Positions 1-5,533 of a DNA stretch of 5,533 nucleotides are shown here, piece after piece. Every line of letters starts with the position of its first letter. Position 1 is the first letter of the stretch. Under the pieces are notes generated by a model, which ran no database searches, had not been told where the DNA came from, and saw nothing but the letters and a program-made list of their open reading frames with translations. The stretch comes from Spirochaetales bacterium (GTDB lineage: Bacteria; Spirochaetota; Spirochaetia; Sphaerochaetales; Sphaerochaetaceae): positions 1 to 5,533 of the forward strand of contig JAGCUM010000108.1 in NCBI GenBank assembly GCA_017962865.1, read 5' to 3'. Position numbers and translations under genes: made by a program.

Positions 1-167
1 CGTATCATATGTCGGACCTCGGCGTGGATATCGATACGATAGCCGGATACCTGGATCTGAGCCCGTACAATCTTCGCTATCTGGTAAACTGCACCGATTG
101 GGACATCTGCTCCGTGACCACCACGGAATGCAGGGTAAACGGGCCGGTGTACAAACAGATTACGTGA
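1..167 (+). CDS. 3' end of an unrecognised gene (partial)
   Basis: The third forward frame is open from the window edge to a TGA at 165-167 and gives about 54 residues, beginning YHMSDLGVDIDTIAGYLDLS. The peptide has a balanced composition and a plausible globular C-terminus. It contains the stretch TIAGYLDLSPYNLRYLV, which loosely resembles a helix-turn-helix but is too short to call. I do not recognise the family. A second forward frame is also open over most of this stretch but is rich in Arg, Gly and His and looks less protein-like. The gene is followed by a 59-base gap before the next start, with no clear hairpin. It may or may not be in the same transcript as the cyclase-family gene downstream. 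Confidence 0.45.
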   Translation, partial: YHMSDLGVDIDTIAGYLDLSPYNLRYLVNCTDWDICSVTTTECRVNGPVYKQIT

Positions 168-213
168 TAAGATGAAGCAAAATGCGTTAAAATGACTGAT
201 GGAAAGGACGCAT

Positions 214-218
214 AGGAG
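214..218 (+). promoter_or_regulatory. Ribosome binding site that fixes a GTG start
   Basis: AGGAG lies 8 bases before the GTG at 227. This is ideal spacing and supports the GTG as the true start of the cyclase-family hydrolase. The ATGs just upstream, at 192 and 199, are in other frames. Confidence 0.75.
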
Positions 219-226
219 AAGAAGCT

Positions 227-832
227 GTGATTATCTACGATATTTCCCAGGAGGTGTTAGGCTGTCAGGTGTTTGCAGGAGACCCTGTGCCCGAAAAAAA
301 GCTGCTCAGTTCAATGGAAAAGGGTGATTTGTACAACCTGACGGCCTTCAGTATGTGTGCACATAACGGCACGCATATCGATGCTCCGTTTCATTTCCGA
401 AAAGACGGAAAAACCGTTGATGCCTTAGGTCTTGATATCTTCGTAGGACCGGCCTATGTTGCAGAACACCGGGGAATTGTTTCCGCTTCAGATGCAGGGG
501 AAATACTGAGGAAAGCGAAAAAGCAGAATCCGGAAGCAGCAAGAAGAATCCTTATCAAAGGAAATGCCGAAGTCTCCTCGGAGGCTGCAAGGGTATTTGC
601 CTCTGAGAAGATCCTGTTGCTGGGAAATGAATCACAGACGGTAGGACCCGAGGATTCACCGATGGAAGTTCATCTGATCCTGTTGGGCGCCGATATCGTG
701 CTGCTTGAAGGAATCCGGTTATCCGAAGTACCCGAAGGAGTCTATTGTCTGAATGCAGCGCCGCTGAATCTGGCAGGTTCGGATGGATCTCCCTGCAGGG
801 CTGTGCTGATAAGCGCAGATGAATTACAATAG
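227..832 (+). CDS. Cyclase-family metal-dependent hydrolase, kynurenine formamidase-like
   Basis: This 201-residue protein belongs to the cyclase/arylformamidase family (KynB-like), whose members use bound divalent metal to hydrolyse N-formylkynurenine or other amides and lactones in the cytoplasm. The diagnostic metal-binding motif HNGTHIDAPFHF is at residues 46-57, with candidate ligands H46, H50, D52 and H56. The second conserved half is also visible: H149 in a VHLILLGADIVLLEG segment and E161, followed by APLNLAGSDGSPCRAVLI near residues 178-195. The family is usually about 200-220 residues, so this copy is full length. It starts at GTG with a good AGGAG 8 bases upstream. No other tryptophan-catabolism gene is seen nearby, so true kynurenine formamidase activity is unproven; many family members act on other substrates. 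It is the first of three closely spaced same-strand genes. Confidence 0.88.
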   Translation: MIIYDISQEVLGCQVFAGDPVPEKKLLSSMEKGDLYNLTAFSMCAHNGTHIDAPFHFRKDGKTVDALGLDIFVGPAYVAEHRGIVSASDAGEILRKAKKQNPEAARRILIKGNAEVSSEAARVFASEKILLLGNESQTVGPEDSPMEVHLILLGADIVLLEGIRLSEVPEGVYCLNAAPLNLAGSDGSPCRAVLISADELQ

Positions 833-858
833 AGAGAACGTCATCAGGAGATTGGATA

Positions 859-1485
859 ATGAATGAAATGGATTACAGCTTCCGCTTGGAAACCGAAGAC
901 GACCACAGGGCTGTCGAGAATCTCATCAGAGAATCTTTTTGGAATGTCTACCGCCCCGGATGCTATGAGCACTATGTGATACATGTCCTTCGCGACGATC
1001 CTGCTTTTATCAAGGAGCTTGATTTCGTCATGGAAAAAGGGGGACAGCTGATAGGGCAGAACATGTTCATGAAAACCGTCATCAACGCCGATGACGGAAG
1101 GACGATCCCGGTACTGACGATGGGCCCCATCTGTATCACTCCCGAACTGAAACGCAAGGGCTACGGAAAGGCATTGCTTGACTATTCTCTGATAAAGGCT
1201 TCCGAACTGGGCTTCGGTGCCGTTCTGTTCGAGGGGAACATCGGTTTCTACGGAAAGTGCGGTTTCGATTACTCGAGCAAGTTCGGAATCAGATACCACG
1301 ATCTGCCCGAAGACGCCGATTCATCGTTCTTCCTGTGCAGGGAACTGCGCCCGGGATACCTTGACGGGATTACCGGAGTATACCAGACCCCGAAAGGTTA
1401 TTATGTCAACGACTCCGATGTCGATCAGTTCGACAAGGACTTTCCGCCGAAGGAAAAGCTCAGACTTCCGGGCCAGATATTCTGA
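859..1485 (+). CDS. GNAT-family N-acetyltransferase
   Basis: A 208-residue protein of the GNAT superfamily, which transfers an acetyl group from acetyl-CoA to an amine. The acetyl-CoA pyrophosphate-binding motif A is seen as GPICITPELKRKGYGKALL (residues 89-107), with the R/K-x-x-G-x-G/A core at KRKGYGK. The later segment GNIGFYGKCGFDY (126-138) matches motif B of the YhbS-like branch, where an (F/Y)Y..(C/F)GF pattern is usual. The N-terminal ESFWNVYRPGCYEHYVIH and the C-terminal FPPKEKLRLPGQIF match, from memory, a group of uncharacterised acetyltransferases common in gut anaerobes. The substrate is unknown. An AGGAG at 846-850 lies 8 bases before the ATG. The gene begins 26 bases after the cyclase-family gene, and its stop is 2 bases from the next start. 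Confidence 0.9.
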   Translation: MNEMDYSFRLETEDDHRAVENLIRESFWNVYRPGCYEHYVIHVLRDDPAFIKELDFVMEKGGQLIGQNMFMKTVINADDGRTIPVLTMGPICITPELKRKGYGKALLDYSLIKASELGFGAVLFEGNIGFYGKCGFDYSSKFGIRYHDLPEDADSSFFLCRELRPGYLDGITGVYQTPKGYYVNDSDVDQFDKDFPPKEKLRLPGQIF

Positions 1486-1487
1486 AT

Positions 1488-2015
1488 ATGGAAGCAGCAA
1501 TCATAATCGGCAACATTCTGAGTCTCTGTGCAATGATTACGGATTCCGTCAGCGGCACGAGGAAAAAGCACAGCCAGATCATGGCGGTCCAGATAATCAG
1601 CCAGTTCTTCTACGGTGCATCCTCTGCGGTTCTGAAGGGCTACAGCGGGACCGCACAGAATGTGGTGGCGGTATTTCGCAATTTCGCCGCCATGAAGAAC
1701 ATCAAAAGCAGGGTCCTCGAATGGATTCTCATTCTTGCAGGGGTTGTGCTGGGCGTTGTGTTCAACAACCGCGGTCTGTTGGGTTGGCTTCCGATTGTCG
1801 CCAATCTCGAGTATTCGGTCGCAGTGTTCAAACTCAAGGAGAATGCGAAGGCTCTGAAGCTGGCTTTCATCATCAACATGGTCATGTTCGCTGCGTTCAG
1901 CCTGATCATCATGAATTATGTCGGAGCCGTGTCCTGCACTGTAATTGCCATAACTACTGCCGTGTCCCTGATAAAGGCAGCAAAGGGAACGGGGGAGCAG
2001 GAAAAAAACGATTGA
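1488..2015 (+). CDS. Small polytopic inner-membrane protein, YgjV-like
   Basis: A 175-residue, strongly hydrophobic protein. About six membrane segments can be placed by eye at residues 3-20, 31-50, 78-93, 98-115, 124-142 and 146-164, with a short charged tail (KGTGEQEKND) that is probably cytoplasmic. The layout resembles the YgjV family (Imp-YgjV): a basic loop after the first helix (GTRKKHSQ), a paired-helix repeat, and an N..R motif after the second helix (AQNVVAVFRNFAAM), comparable to the ASAILNAIRTL stretch of E. coli YgjV. The family's function is not established to my knowledge. The ATG follows the upstream TGA by only 2 bases and lacks a clear ribosome binding site, so translation is probably coupled to the acetyltransferase gene. 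Assignment to the family is by pattern only. Confidence 0.75.
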   Translation: MEAAIIIGNILSLCAMITDSVSGTRKKHSQIMAVQIISQFFYGASSAVLKGYSGTAQNVVAVFRNFAAMKNIKSRVLEWILILAGVVLGVVFNNRGLLGWLPIVANLEYSVAVFKLKENAKALKLAFIINMVMFAAFSLIIMNYVGAVSCTVIAITTAVSLIKAAKGTGEQEKND

Positions 2016-2027
2016 GTTTAAGAAGAG

Positions 2028-2606
2028 TCAGTTGCCCAGAGGGGCCTCGCTCGTATTTCTGTAGAACTTCAGCATATTGCGTCCGTACTTGCGGGTATCT
2101 ATCAACCTGAGATCCCCGATGCTGTCAGGCCACTGGTTTTCCTCCGGAGCCGGGAAGTGGATTATGAACAGTCCGTCGGGCTTCACGCACTTGCGTCTGT
2201 CCGCAAGCTCAGCAAGCTGGATTTTCTTTTGCATCGGGAAAGGAGGGTCTGCATAGACGATATCATACTGAATTTGAGCACAAGGTATGAATTTCAGGAC
2301 ATTGGAAAAGAATATTTTGATGTCACATTCGTCCTTTGCCCAGCTGATGTTCTTCTCCATGACATCGCGTTTTGCCCTGTCCATTTCCACAAGATGAACA
2401 ACTGAAGCCCCTCTGGATGCAGCCTCCAGTCCCACGCATCCGCTTCCGGAGAAAAGGTCGCAGAAGCTGGCTCCGTCCAGAGGTCCGAGGATGGAGAACA
2501 AAGACTCCCTCATGCGGTCCATCGCAGGGCGGATTTCAAGCTCCCCGGTGGGGATGATGACCTTGCGTCCGCAGTATTTCCCGCCTGTGATTCTCATGGT
2601 CAGCAT
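2028..2606 (-). CDS. rsmD: 16S rRNA (guanine(966)-N(2))-methyltransferase RsmD
   Basis: RsmD uses S-adenosylmethionine to methylate N2 of G966 in 16S rRNA during assembly of the 30S subunit. This 192-residue protein has the family's usual length and all its marks: N-terminal MRITGGKYCGRK (4-15), RPAMDRMRESLFSIL (26-40), the SAM-binding motif I DLFSGSGCVGLEAASRGA (50-67), the catalytic DPPF (120-123) and the C-terminal RKYGRNMLKFYR (172-183). Two starts are possible: the ATG at 2606, chosen because it lies 2 bases after the upstream stop, and the ATG at 2597, which gives the MRITGG N-terminus usual in the family. A weak GCAGG precedes the first. It is the last gene of the minus-strand run, downstream of three xanthine-dehydrogenase-like subunits. 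This is unusual company, since rsmD is more often found near coaD or recG. Confidence 0.95.
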   Translation of the reverse strand: MLTMRITGGKYCGRKVIIPTGELEIRPAMDRMRESLFSILGPLDGASFCDLFSGSGCVGLEAASRGASVVHLVEMDRAKRDVMEKNISWAKDECDIKIFFSNVLKFIPCAQIQYDIVYADPPFPMQKKIQLAELADRRKCVKPDGLFIIHFPAPEENQWPDSIGDLRLIDTRKYGRNMLKFYRNTSEAPLGN

Positions 2607-2608
2607 GA

Positions 2609-3499
2609 TCAGCCTGCCAGATAGTTGGTATTGATTTCGCTCAGGATGACTTCAAGGAGCCTGACTGCTCTCTCGATCTGAAGCTTGTTGGTGTTCTGTC
2701 TTACCGAGATATGCAGATCGGTTGCAAGCCTTCTGGAAACCTTCTGGATCTTGTCGGCGGTTATCGGGAAGGTGAGCGTGGAAAGCAGGTTGTCGAAATC
2801 CTGGGACATGTAGAAACAGGAGTTCGGCAGCGTTATGCACAGTGACGGGGTGGTGATTCCGCCCTGACTGATGGAGTACTGCAGTCCGAGTATGACGGCC
2901 TCTGAAGGGTTGAGCATGGGAGAATCCAGGGTTCTTGAGATGAACTGCATCTGGTTCGAGTTGTCGGTGGGGATCCTGATTTTTGTCAGAAGCGCACTGT
3001 CTGCGAACAGGAAGTTTCCTTTTCTGTCATAGAGTTTGGATATCGGAACCCATCTGGAGGTGGCTGCCTTGGAGACCATCCTGATTTCGGCTGTTGCATT
3101 GAGGGTTGCAAGCACGCAGCTCATGGTAAAGCGTTTGTCGCTAGTGCACAGCGAACCGCCCAAGGTGGCCTGGTTCCTGATTACAGAGCTTCCGATCGAG
3201 CTGATGGCATTGTAGAGGTCCTTGGAGAAGATGAAGCTTCCCATCGTCATGAGCTGCTGGATGGTTACCATAGCCCCGGCCTCGAGGTATCGGTCTGCAT
3301 GGTAGATTCTGGAGAGGTCCTGGATGCCGGAGAGGGCGATGATGTCCCTGAGGTTCGGGTTGGGATAGAAGCCCGGACGGCTCATGAGGTATGTTCCGCC
3401 TGCCCAGAATCTGGCGTTCTGGTTCTTGAGTTTGTTCGTGATGGCTTCACTGACCGTCTTGGGGGTGAAGACCGTAGGGGATCTAAGACCTTCTGGCAC
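2609..3499 (-). CDS. FAD-binding subunit of a xanthine dehydrogenase/CO dehydrogenase-like complex
   Basis: A 296-residue protein of the molybdopterin-dehydrogenase FAD-binding family (CoxM/XdhB type). In such complexes this subunit takes electrons from the [2Fe-2S] clusters and passes them to NAD+ or another acceptor. The two FAD-binding loops are recognisable: AGGTYLM (33-39, family consensus AGGT.L) and IRNQATLGGSLCTS (107-120, consensus IRN.AT.GGN). The C-terminal half holds the SRRLATDLHIS segment expected of the CO_deh_flav_C domain. Length is normal for the family (about 280-300). It starts at GTG, supported by an AGGAG 8 bases upstream. It overlaps the end of the [2Fe-2S] gene by 17 bases. 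The physiological substrate of the complex cannot be read from this subunit. Confidence 0.9.
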   Translation of the reverse strand: MPEGLRSPTVFTPKTVSEAITNKLKNQNARFWAGGTYLMSRPGFYPNPNLRDIIALSGIQDLSRIYHADRYLEAGAMVTIQQLMTMGSFIFSKDLYNAISSIGSSVIRNQATLGGSLCTSDKRFTMSCVLATLNATAEIRMVSKAATSRWVPISKLYDRKGNFLFADSALLTKIRIPTDNSNQMQFISRTLDSPMLNPSEAVILGLQYSISQGGITTPSLCITLPNSCFYMSQDFDNLLSTLTFPITADKIQKVSRRLATDLHISVRQNTNKLQIERAVRLLEVILSEINTNYLAG

Positions 3500-4070
3500 G
3501 GCGTCTGCTCCTGTATCTGTAGGCGAGGTTGATGATTTTCTCCAAATCCGAGATTTCGATGCACTGGCAGCTGCTCATGGCCATCTCTCTGGCTATCATC
3601 TCGGTGCTTATGGAACCCATTCCGCTTCTGCTTCTGGCGGCCTGCTCGTTTGCAGAGGCTGCAGCTTGGGCCGACATGTCGCCCTGGCCGAAACTGCTGA
3701 TTCGGTTCTGGTTTTCCTTGTCGACCTTGTTGAGAATGGACTCGATGATTATCGTCTTCGAGGCGTAGCACTGGGGGCAGGGCTGGTTGCCGATGTCTGC
3801 GTAGGCACGCTCGATGTCATGACAGAAACGGGTCTTCTGGAAACCCTCGAATGTCAGGATGCTGGCTCCGTTGAGCTTGAAGGCCGGAAGGAGGCAGCTG
3901 AGGGCCGCGCTTCCGTTGATCAGGACTATGCAGTTGCCGCATGAGGCCCCGAGACACTGGCTGTTCTCGGCGAATGTTATGATCTGCTCCTTGAGAATCT
4001 CGCTCAGGGGCTTGTCGGAATTCACTACCAGAGAATACTGCGAGCCGTTGATGTTGCAGTTCAGTCTCAT
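3483..4070 (-). CDS. [2Fe-2S] subunit of a xanthine dehydrogenase-like complex, with an enlarged linker
   Basis: A 195-residue iron-sulfur subunit (CoxS/XdhC type) that relays electrons between the large subunit and FAD. The plant-ferredoxin-like N-terminal domain carries the first cluster: C39, C44, C47 and C59, in the pattern C-x4-C-G-x-C-x11-C. The second domain has C98-P-Q-C101 and C168-Q-C170. The family norm is C-x2-C, about 31 residues, then C-x-C. Here 66 residues lie between the pairs, including a low-complexity Ala/Ser/Gln/Gly-rich stretch near residues 127-155. The usual QCGFCTPG and CRCTGY surroundings are also changed (QPCPQCYAS and SCQCIEI). The C-terminus is a basic tail, RYRSRRRARRS. 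The ATG overlaps the large-subunit stop as ATGA. An AAGGAGG lies 12 bases upstream, a little far but strong. Confidence 0.88.
   Translation of the reverse strand: MRLNCNINGSQYSLVVNSDKPLSEILKEQIITFAENSQCLGASCGNCIVLINGSAALSCLLPAFKLNGASILTFEGFQKTRFCHDIERAYADIGNQPCPQCYASKTIIIESILNKVDKENQNRISSFGQGDMSAQAAASANEQAARSRSGMGSISTEMIAREMAMSSCQCIEISDLEKIINLAYRYRSRRRARRS
3508..3512 (-). promoter_or_regulatory. Ribosome binding site supporting the GTG start of the FAD subunit
   Basis: On the minus strand AGGAG ends 8 bases before the GTG at 3499, inside the last codons of the [2Fe-2S] gene. It decides the start of the FAD subunit and confirms the 17-base overlap of the two genes. Confidence 0.75.
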
Positions 4071-5533
4071 TTATCTTTCTCGCCTCCTTCCCTGGAGAGG
4101 TTTCTTTCACCTGCAAAGGCGTTCTTGCTTGCTATGGCGAGGATGTCGTCGCTGGTAACGGGAATCTGTCTGATTGTGTGTCCCAGAGCCTGTGAGAGGG
4201 CATTTACCAGTGCTGCGGTGGTCAGGCCCCTGAGTCCTGCGGTCAGGGAGGAAGCCACGAACGAGCCGTCCTGACTGATCTTGATGTCTATGTTGCACTT
4301 TGCGCTGGATCTCGGGCAGATGTCCGAAAGCACTGCGGTGATTGTGTGCCTGGCCTTGTTCAGAAGCTTGTCCATGTCAAACACATGTCCCAGATGGAAG
4401 TTCACCCAGATATTGTCGATGATCGGCGAGAGCATGACGGTATCTATGTGAAGGTCCATGGCAACGGTTCCGATACTCGAGCTGTAATAGAACGGATCCG
4501 TGAGCTCCGCCTCATACTGTGTCGATACCGTTATGGGAAGGCGTGAGAACTGGCGCTTTCTTGCAATCTCGGAGCAGGCCTGCACGAGGAGAGAGGAAAC
4601 TATTCCCATCTTTCGGGAGAGGGCGCTGGGACCCATGTCCTGGATGTCTCCGGCATTTATGTCCGTGAAAAAGATGTCCTCTGAAGGGACTTCCAGGAAC
4701 TTTCTGACAGTGTCCTTCCAGATTCCGATCATGGATTTGTCTGCCGTCATTCCGGTGTTGACCCTGATTGTATTGTCCTCGTTCAGGGTTACCGTGAGCG
4801 AGTATTTCGCATTTGCATTGAACTGCTGCGAGAAGCCGAAGATGCTCTGTCCGCTGGCAATTCCGATGCCCCTGCTGTAGTTGACCATCGGATTCAGCTT
4901 GAGGCTCAGCATGCGCTTCTGGGCATTGGCGGCGAATTTTCTGGAATACCAGGACTTGTCCAGGACTTCCTTGATGGATTTCGTGAGCTTGTCGAAATCG
5001 GAGCCCTGCTTGACGCTTTCGCACAGGGGATTGCCGCCTTTTCCGATATCCTTGATCCGGCTCTGTCTCCAGAGACCGGGCTGAAGGCCCAGAGAAGAAG
5101 CAAGCTGCGTGAAATGGTTCTCGGTTCCGGCAAGGGCCATGGAATAGCCGAGGTCGCCGAAGAAGCTTGCGGGAGCGGTGGCGCTTCTCTTTATCTGTAT
5201 GCTGATGTCCGCCGCCTTCATCGGATAGACCGGCACGAGTCCTGCAAGGACATTGCTGCAGATTTCCGCAGCGAAGAAGGGGTAGGCACCCAGATCGACG
5301 GAACAGCTTGCCTTGTCTGCCAGGATGGTTCCGTCCTCCTGGAAGGCCGTCTCATGCTCGATTCTCATCCTGGGCTGCCAGGAAACCATGGGAGCGGAAA
5401 TCTGGACAAGTTCTCCGGATTGCATTGCCGCCATGGCTGCGATGCAGGCCAGAACCGAAGGCTCGAGGACCAGTTGGTCGTAGGGGCTGTAGTAGGACTG
5501 CGGATAGACGGCTACGTCTTCCACATCGATACC
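4067..5533 (-). CDS. Molybdenum-type large subunit of a xanthine dehydrogenase-like complex, divergent and 5'-partial
   Basis: The frame is open to the right edge (reading GIDVEDVAVYP), so the true start lies outside. A GTG at 5524 exists but would drop the N-terminal hammerhead domain; the roughly 488 residues here match about the last two thirds of a 700-780 residue subunit. Numbering from that GTG, family landmarks are LEPSVLACIAAMAAMQSGE (20-38), the DLGAY strand (77-81), LGLQPGLWR (145-153), a LNEDNTIRVNTG strand (247-258), GPSALSRKMGIVSS (298-311) and the C-terminal ALGHTIRQIPVTSDDIL (446-462). These fit the Ald_Xan_dh_C2 fold. The usual MoCo and active-site residues look replaced: GGGFGGK by SYYSPYD, the A.FRG.G segment by ASFFGDLG (119-126), the GQG loop by GMTADKSM, and the catalytic Glu region near the C-terminus by TAGLRGL (428-434). 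Homology is fairly sure; molybdenum hydroxylase activity is doubtful. Confidence 0.82.
   Translation of the reverse strand, partial: GIDVEDVAVYPQSYYSPYDQLVLEPSVLACIAAMAAMQSGELVQISAPMVSWQPRMRIEHETAFQEDGTILADKASCSVDLGAYPFFAAEICSNVLAGLVPVYPMKAADISIQIKRSATAPASFFGDLGYSMALAGTENHFTQLASSLGLQPGLWRQSRIKDIGKGGNPLCESVKQGSDFDKLTKSIKEVLDKSWYSRKFAANAQKRMLSLKLNPMVNYSRGIGIASGQSIFGFSQQFNANAKYSLTVTLNEDNTIRVNTGMTADKSMIGIWKDTVRKFLEVPSEDIFFTDINAGDIQDMGPSALSRKMGIVSSLLVQACSEIARKRQFSRLPITVSTQYEAELTDPFYYSSSIGTVAMDLHIDTVMLSPIIDNIWVNFHLGHVFDMDKLLNKARHTITAVLSDICPRSSAKCNIDIKISQDGSFVASSLTAGLRGLTTAALVNALSQALGHTIRQIPVTSDDILAIASKNAFAGERNLSREGGEKDK
4083..4089 (-). promoter_or_regulatory. Strong Shine-Dalgarno for the [2Fe-2S] subunit
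   Basis: AAGGAGG on the minus strand lies within the last codons of the large-subunit gene, 12 bases before the ATG at 4070. The spacing is longer than usual, but together with the ATGA stop/start overlap it supports this start and coupled translation. Confidence 0.6.

Noticed and set aside
168..226. Possible promoter or terminator in the 59-base gap before the cyclase-family gene
   Set aside because: Beyond the AGGAG ribosome binding site I see no convincing -35/-10 pair and no stem-loop with a T-tract.
844..1299. A 151-codon minus-strand open frame opposite the acetyltransferase gene
   Set aside because: It is antisense to a gene with clear acetyl-CoA-binding motifs, with no motif or start signal of its own.
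2030..2055. Near-palindrome GAGGGGCCTC in the 3' end of rsmD as a terminator
   Set aside because: The symmetry is imperfect, there is no loop and no T-run follows on either strand.
1217..2110. A 297-codon forward open frame spanning the end of the acetyltransferase gene and all of the YgjV-like gene
   Set aside because: It is rich in Arg, Ser, Cys and His, has no recognisable motif, and lies out of frame over two genes that do have family signatures and sensible starts.
3384..3944. A 186-codon forward open frame opposite the [2Fe-2S] and FAD genes
   Set aside because: The minus-strand proteins carry clear cysteine and FAD motifs here. The forward frame is a mirror of codon bias and lacks motifs.
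4512..5024. A 170-codon minus-strand frame inside the large-subunit gene, considered as a frameshift product
   Set aside because: The large-subunit frame is continuous through this region with family landmarks on both sides; the alternative is rich in Arg, Gln, His and Gly and looks like an out-of-frame reading.
5522..5524. GTG as the real start of the large subunit
   Set aside because: The frame remains open to the window edge, and a start here would remove the family's N-terminal domain; no ribosome binding site can be judged in the 9 bases left.

Overview
The window comes from a bacterial chromosome of roughly balanced base composition with tightly packed genes. The organism cannot be fixed from the sequence alone. 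The rRNA methyltransferase carries an RPAMDRMRES-type N-terminal signature, and it sits next to a divergent xanthine-dehydrogenase-like gene set. From memory of treponemal proteins, this makes a spirochaete (Treponema-like, host-associated) my best guess, held at low to moderate confidence.

There are two gene blocks that converge. The left block, plus strand, positions 1 to 2015, starts with the 3' end of an unrecognised gene. It continues with a kynurenine-formamidase-type cyclase-family hydrolase (227-832), a GNAT acetyltransferase (859-1485) and a small YgjV-like membrane protein (1488-2015). The last three have gaps of 26 and 2 bases, so they are probably co-transcribed. They look like ordinary accessory metabolism genes with no obvious shared pathway.

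The right block, minus strand, positions 5533 down to 2028, is a four-gene run read from right to left. It holds the molybdenum-type large subunit of a xanthine dehydrogenase/aldehyde oxidase-like complex (5' end outside the window), the [2Fe-2S] subunit, the FAD-binding subunit and RsmD (16S rRNA G966 methyltransferase). Spacing is very tight: a 4-base ATGA overlap, a 17-base overlap, then a 2-base gap. The four genes are therefore probably translationally coupled.

The most interesting point is the molybdenum-hydroxylase-like complex. The FAD subunit keeps its FAD-binding loops and the small subunit keeps all eight cluster cysteines. The large subunit keeps the overall framework, but at the places where the family normally has its molybdenum-cofactor glycine loops, the active-site Arg segment and the catalytic Glu, I see other residues. 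The [2Fe-2S] subunit also has about 35 extra residues in the linker between its cysteine pairs. Together these suggest a divergent, possibly cofactor-altered or non-hydroxylase version of the complex. This reading rests on alignment by eye.

I saw no RNA genes, mobile elements, CRISPR arrays or long repeats, and no stretch of 300 bases without a gene.
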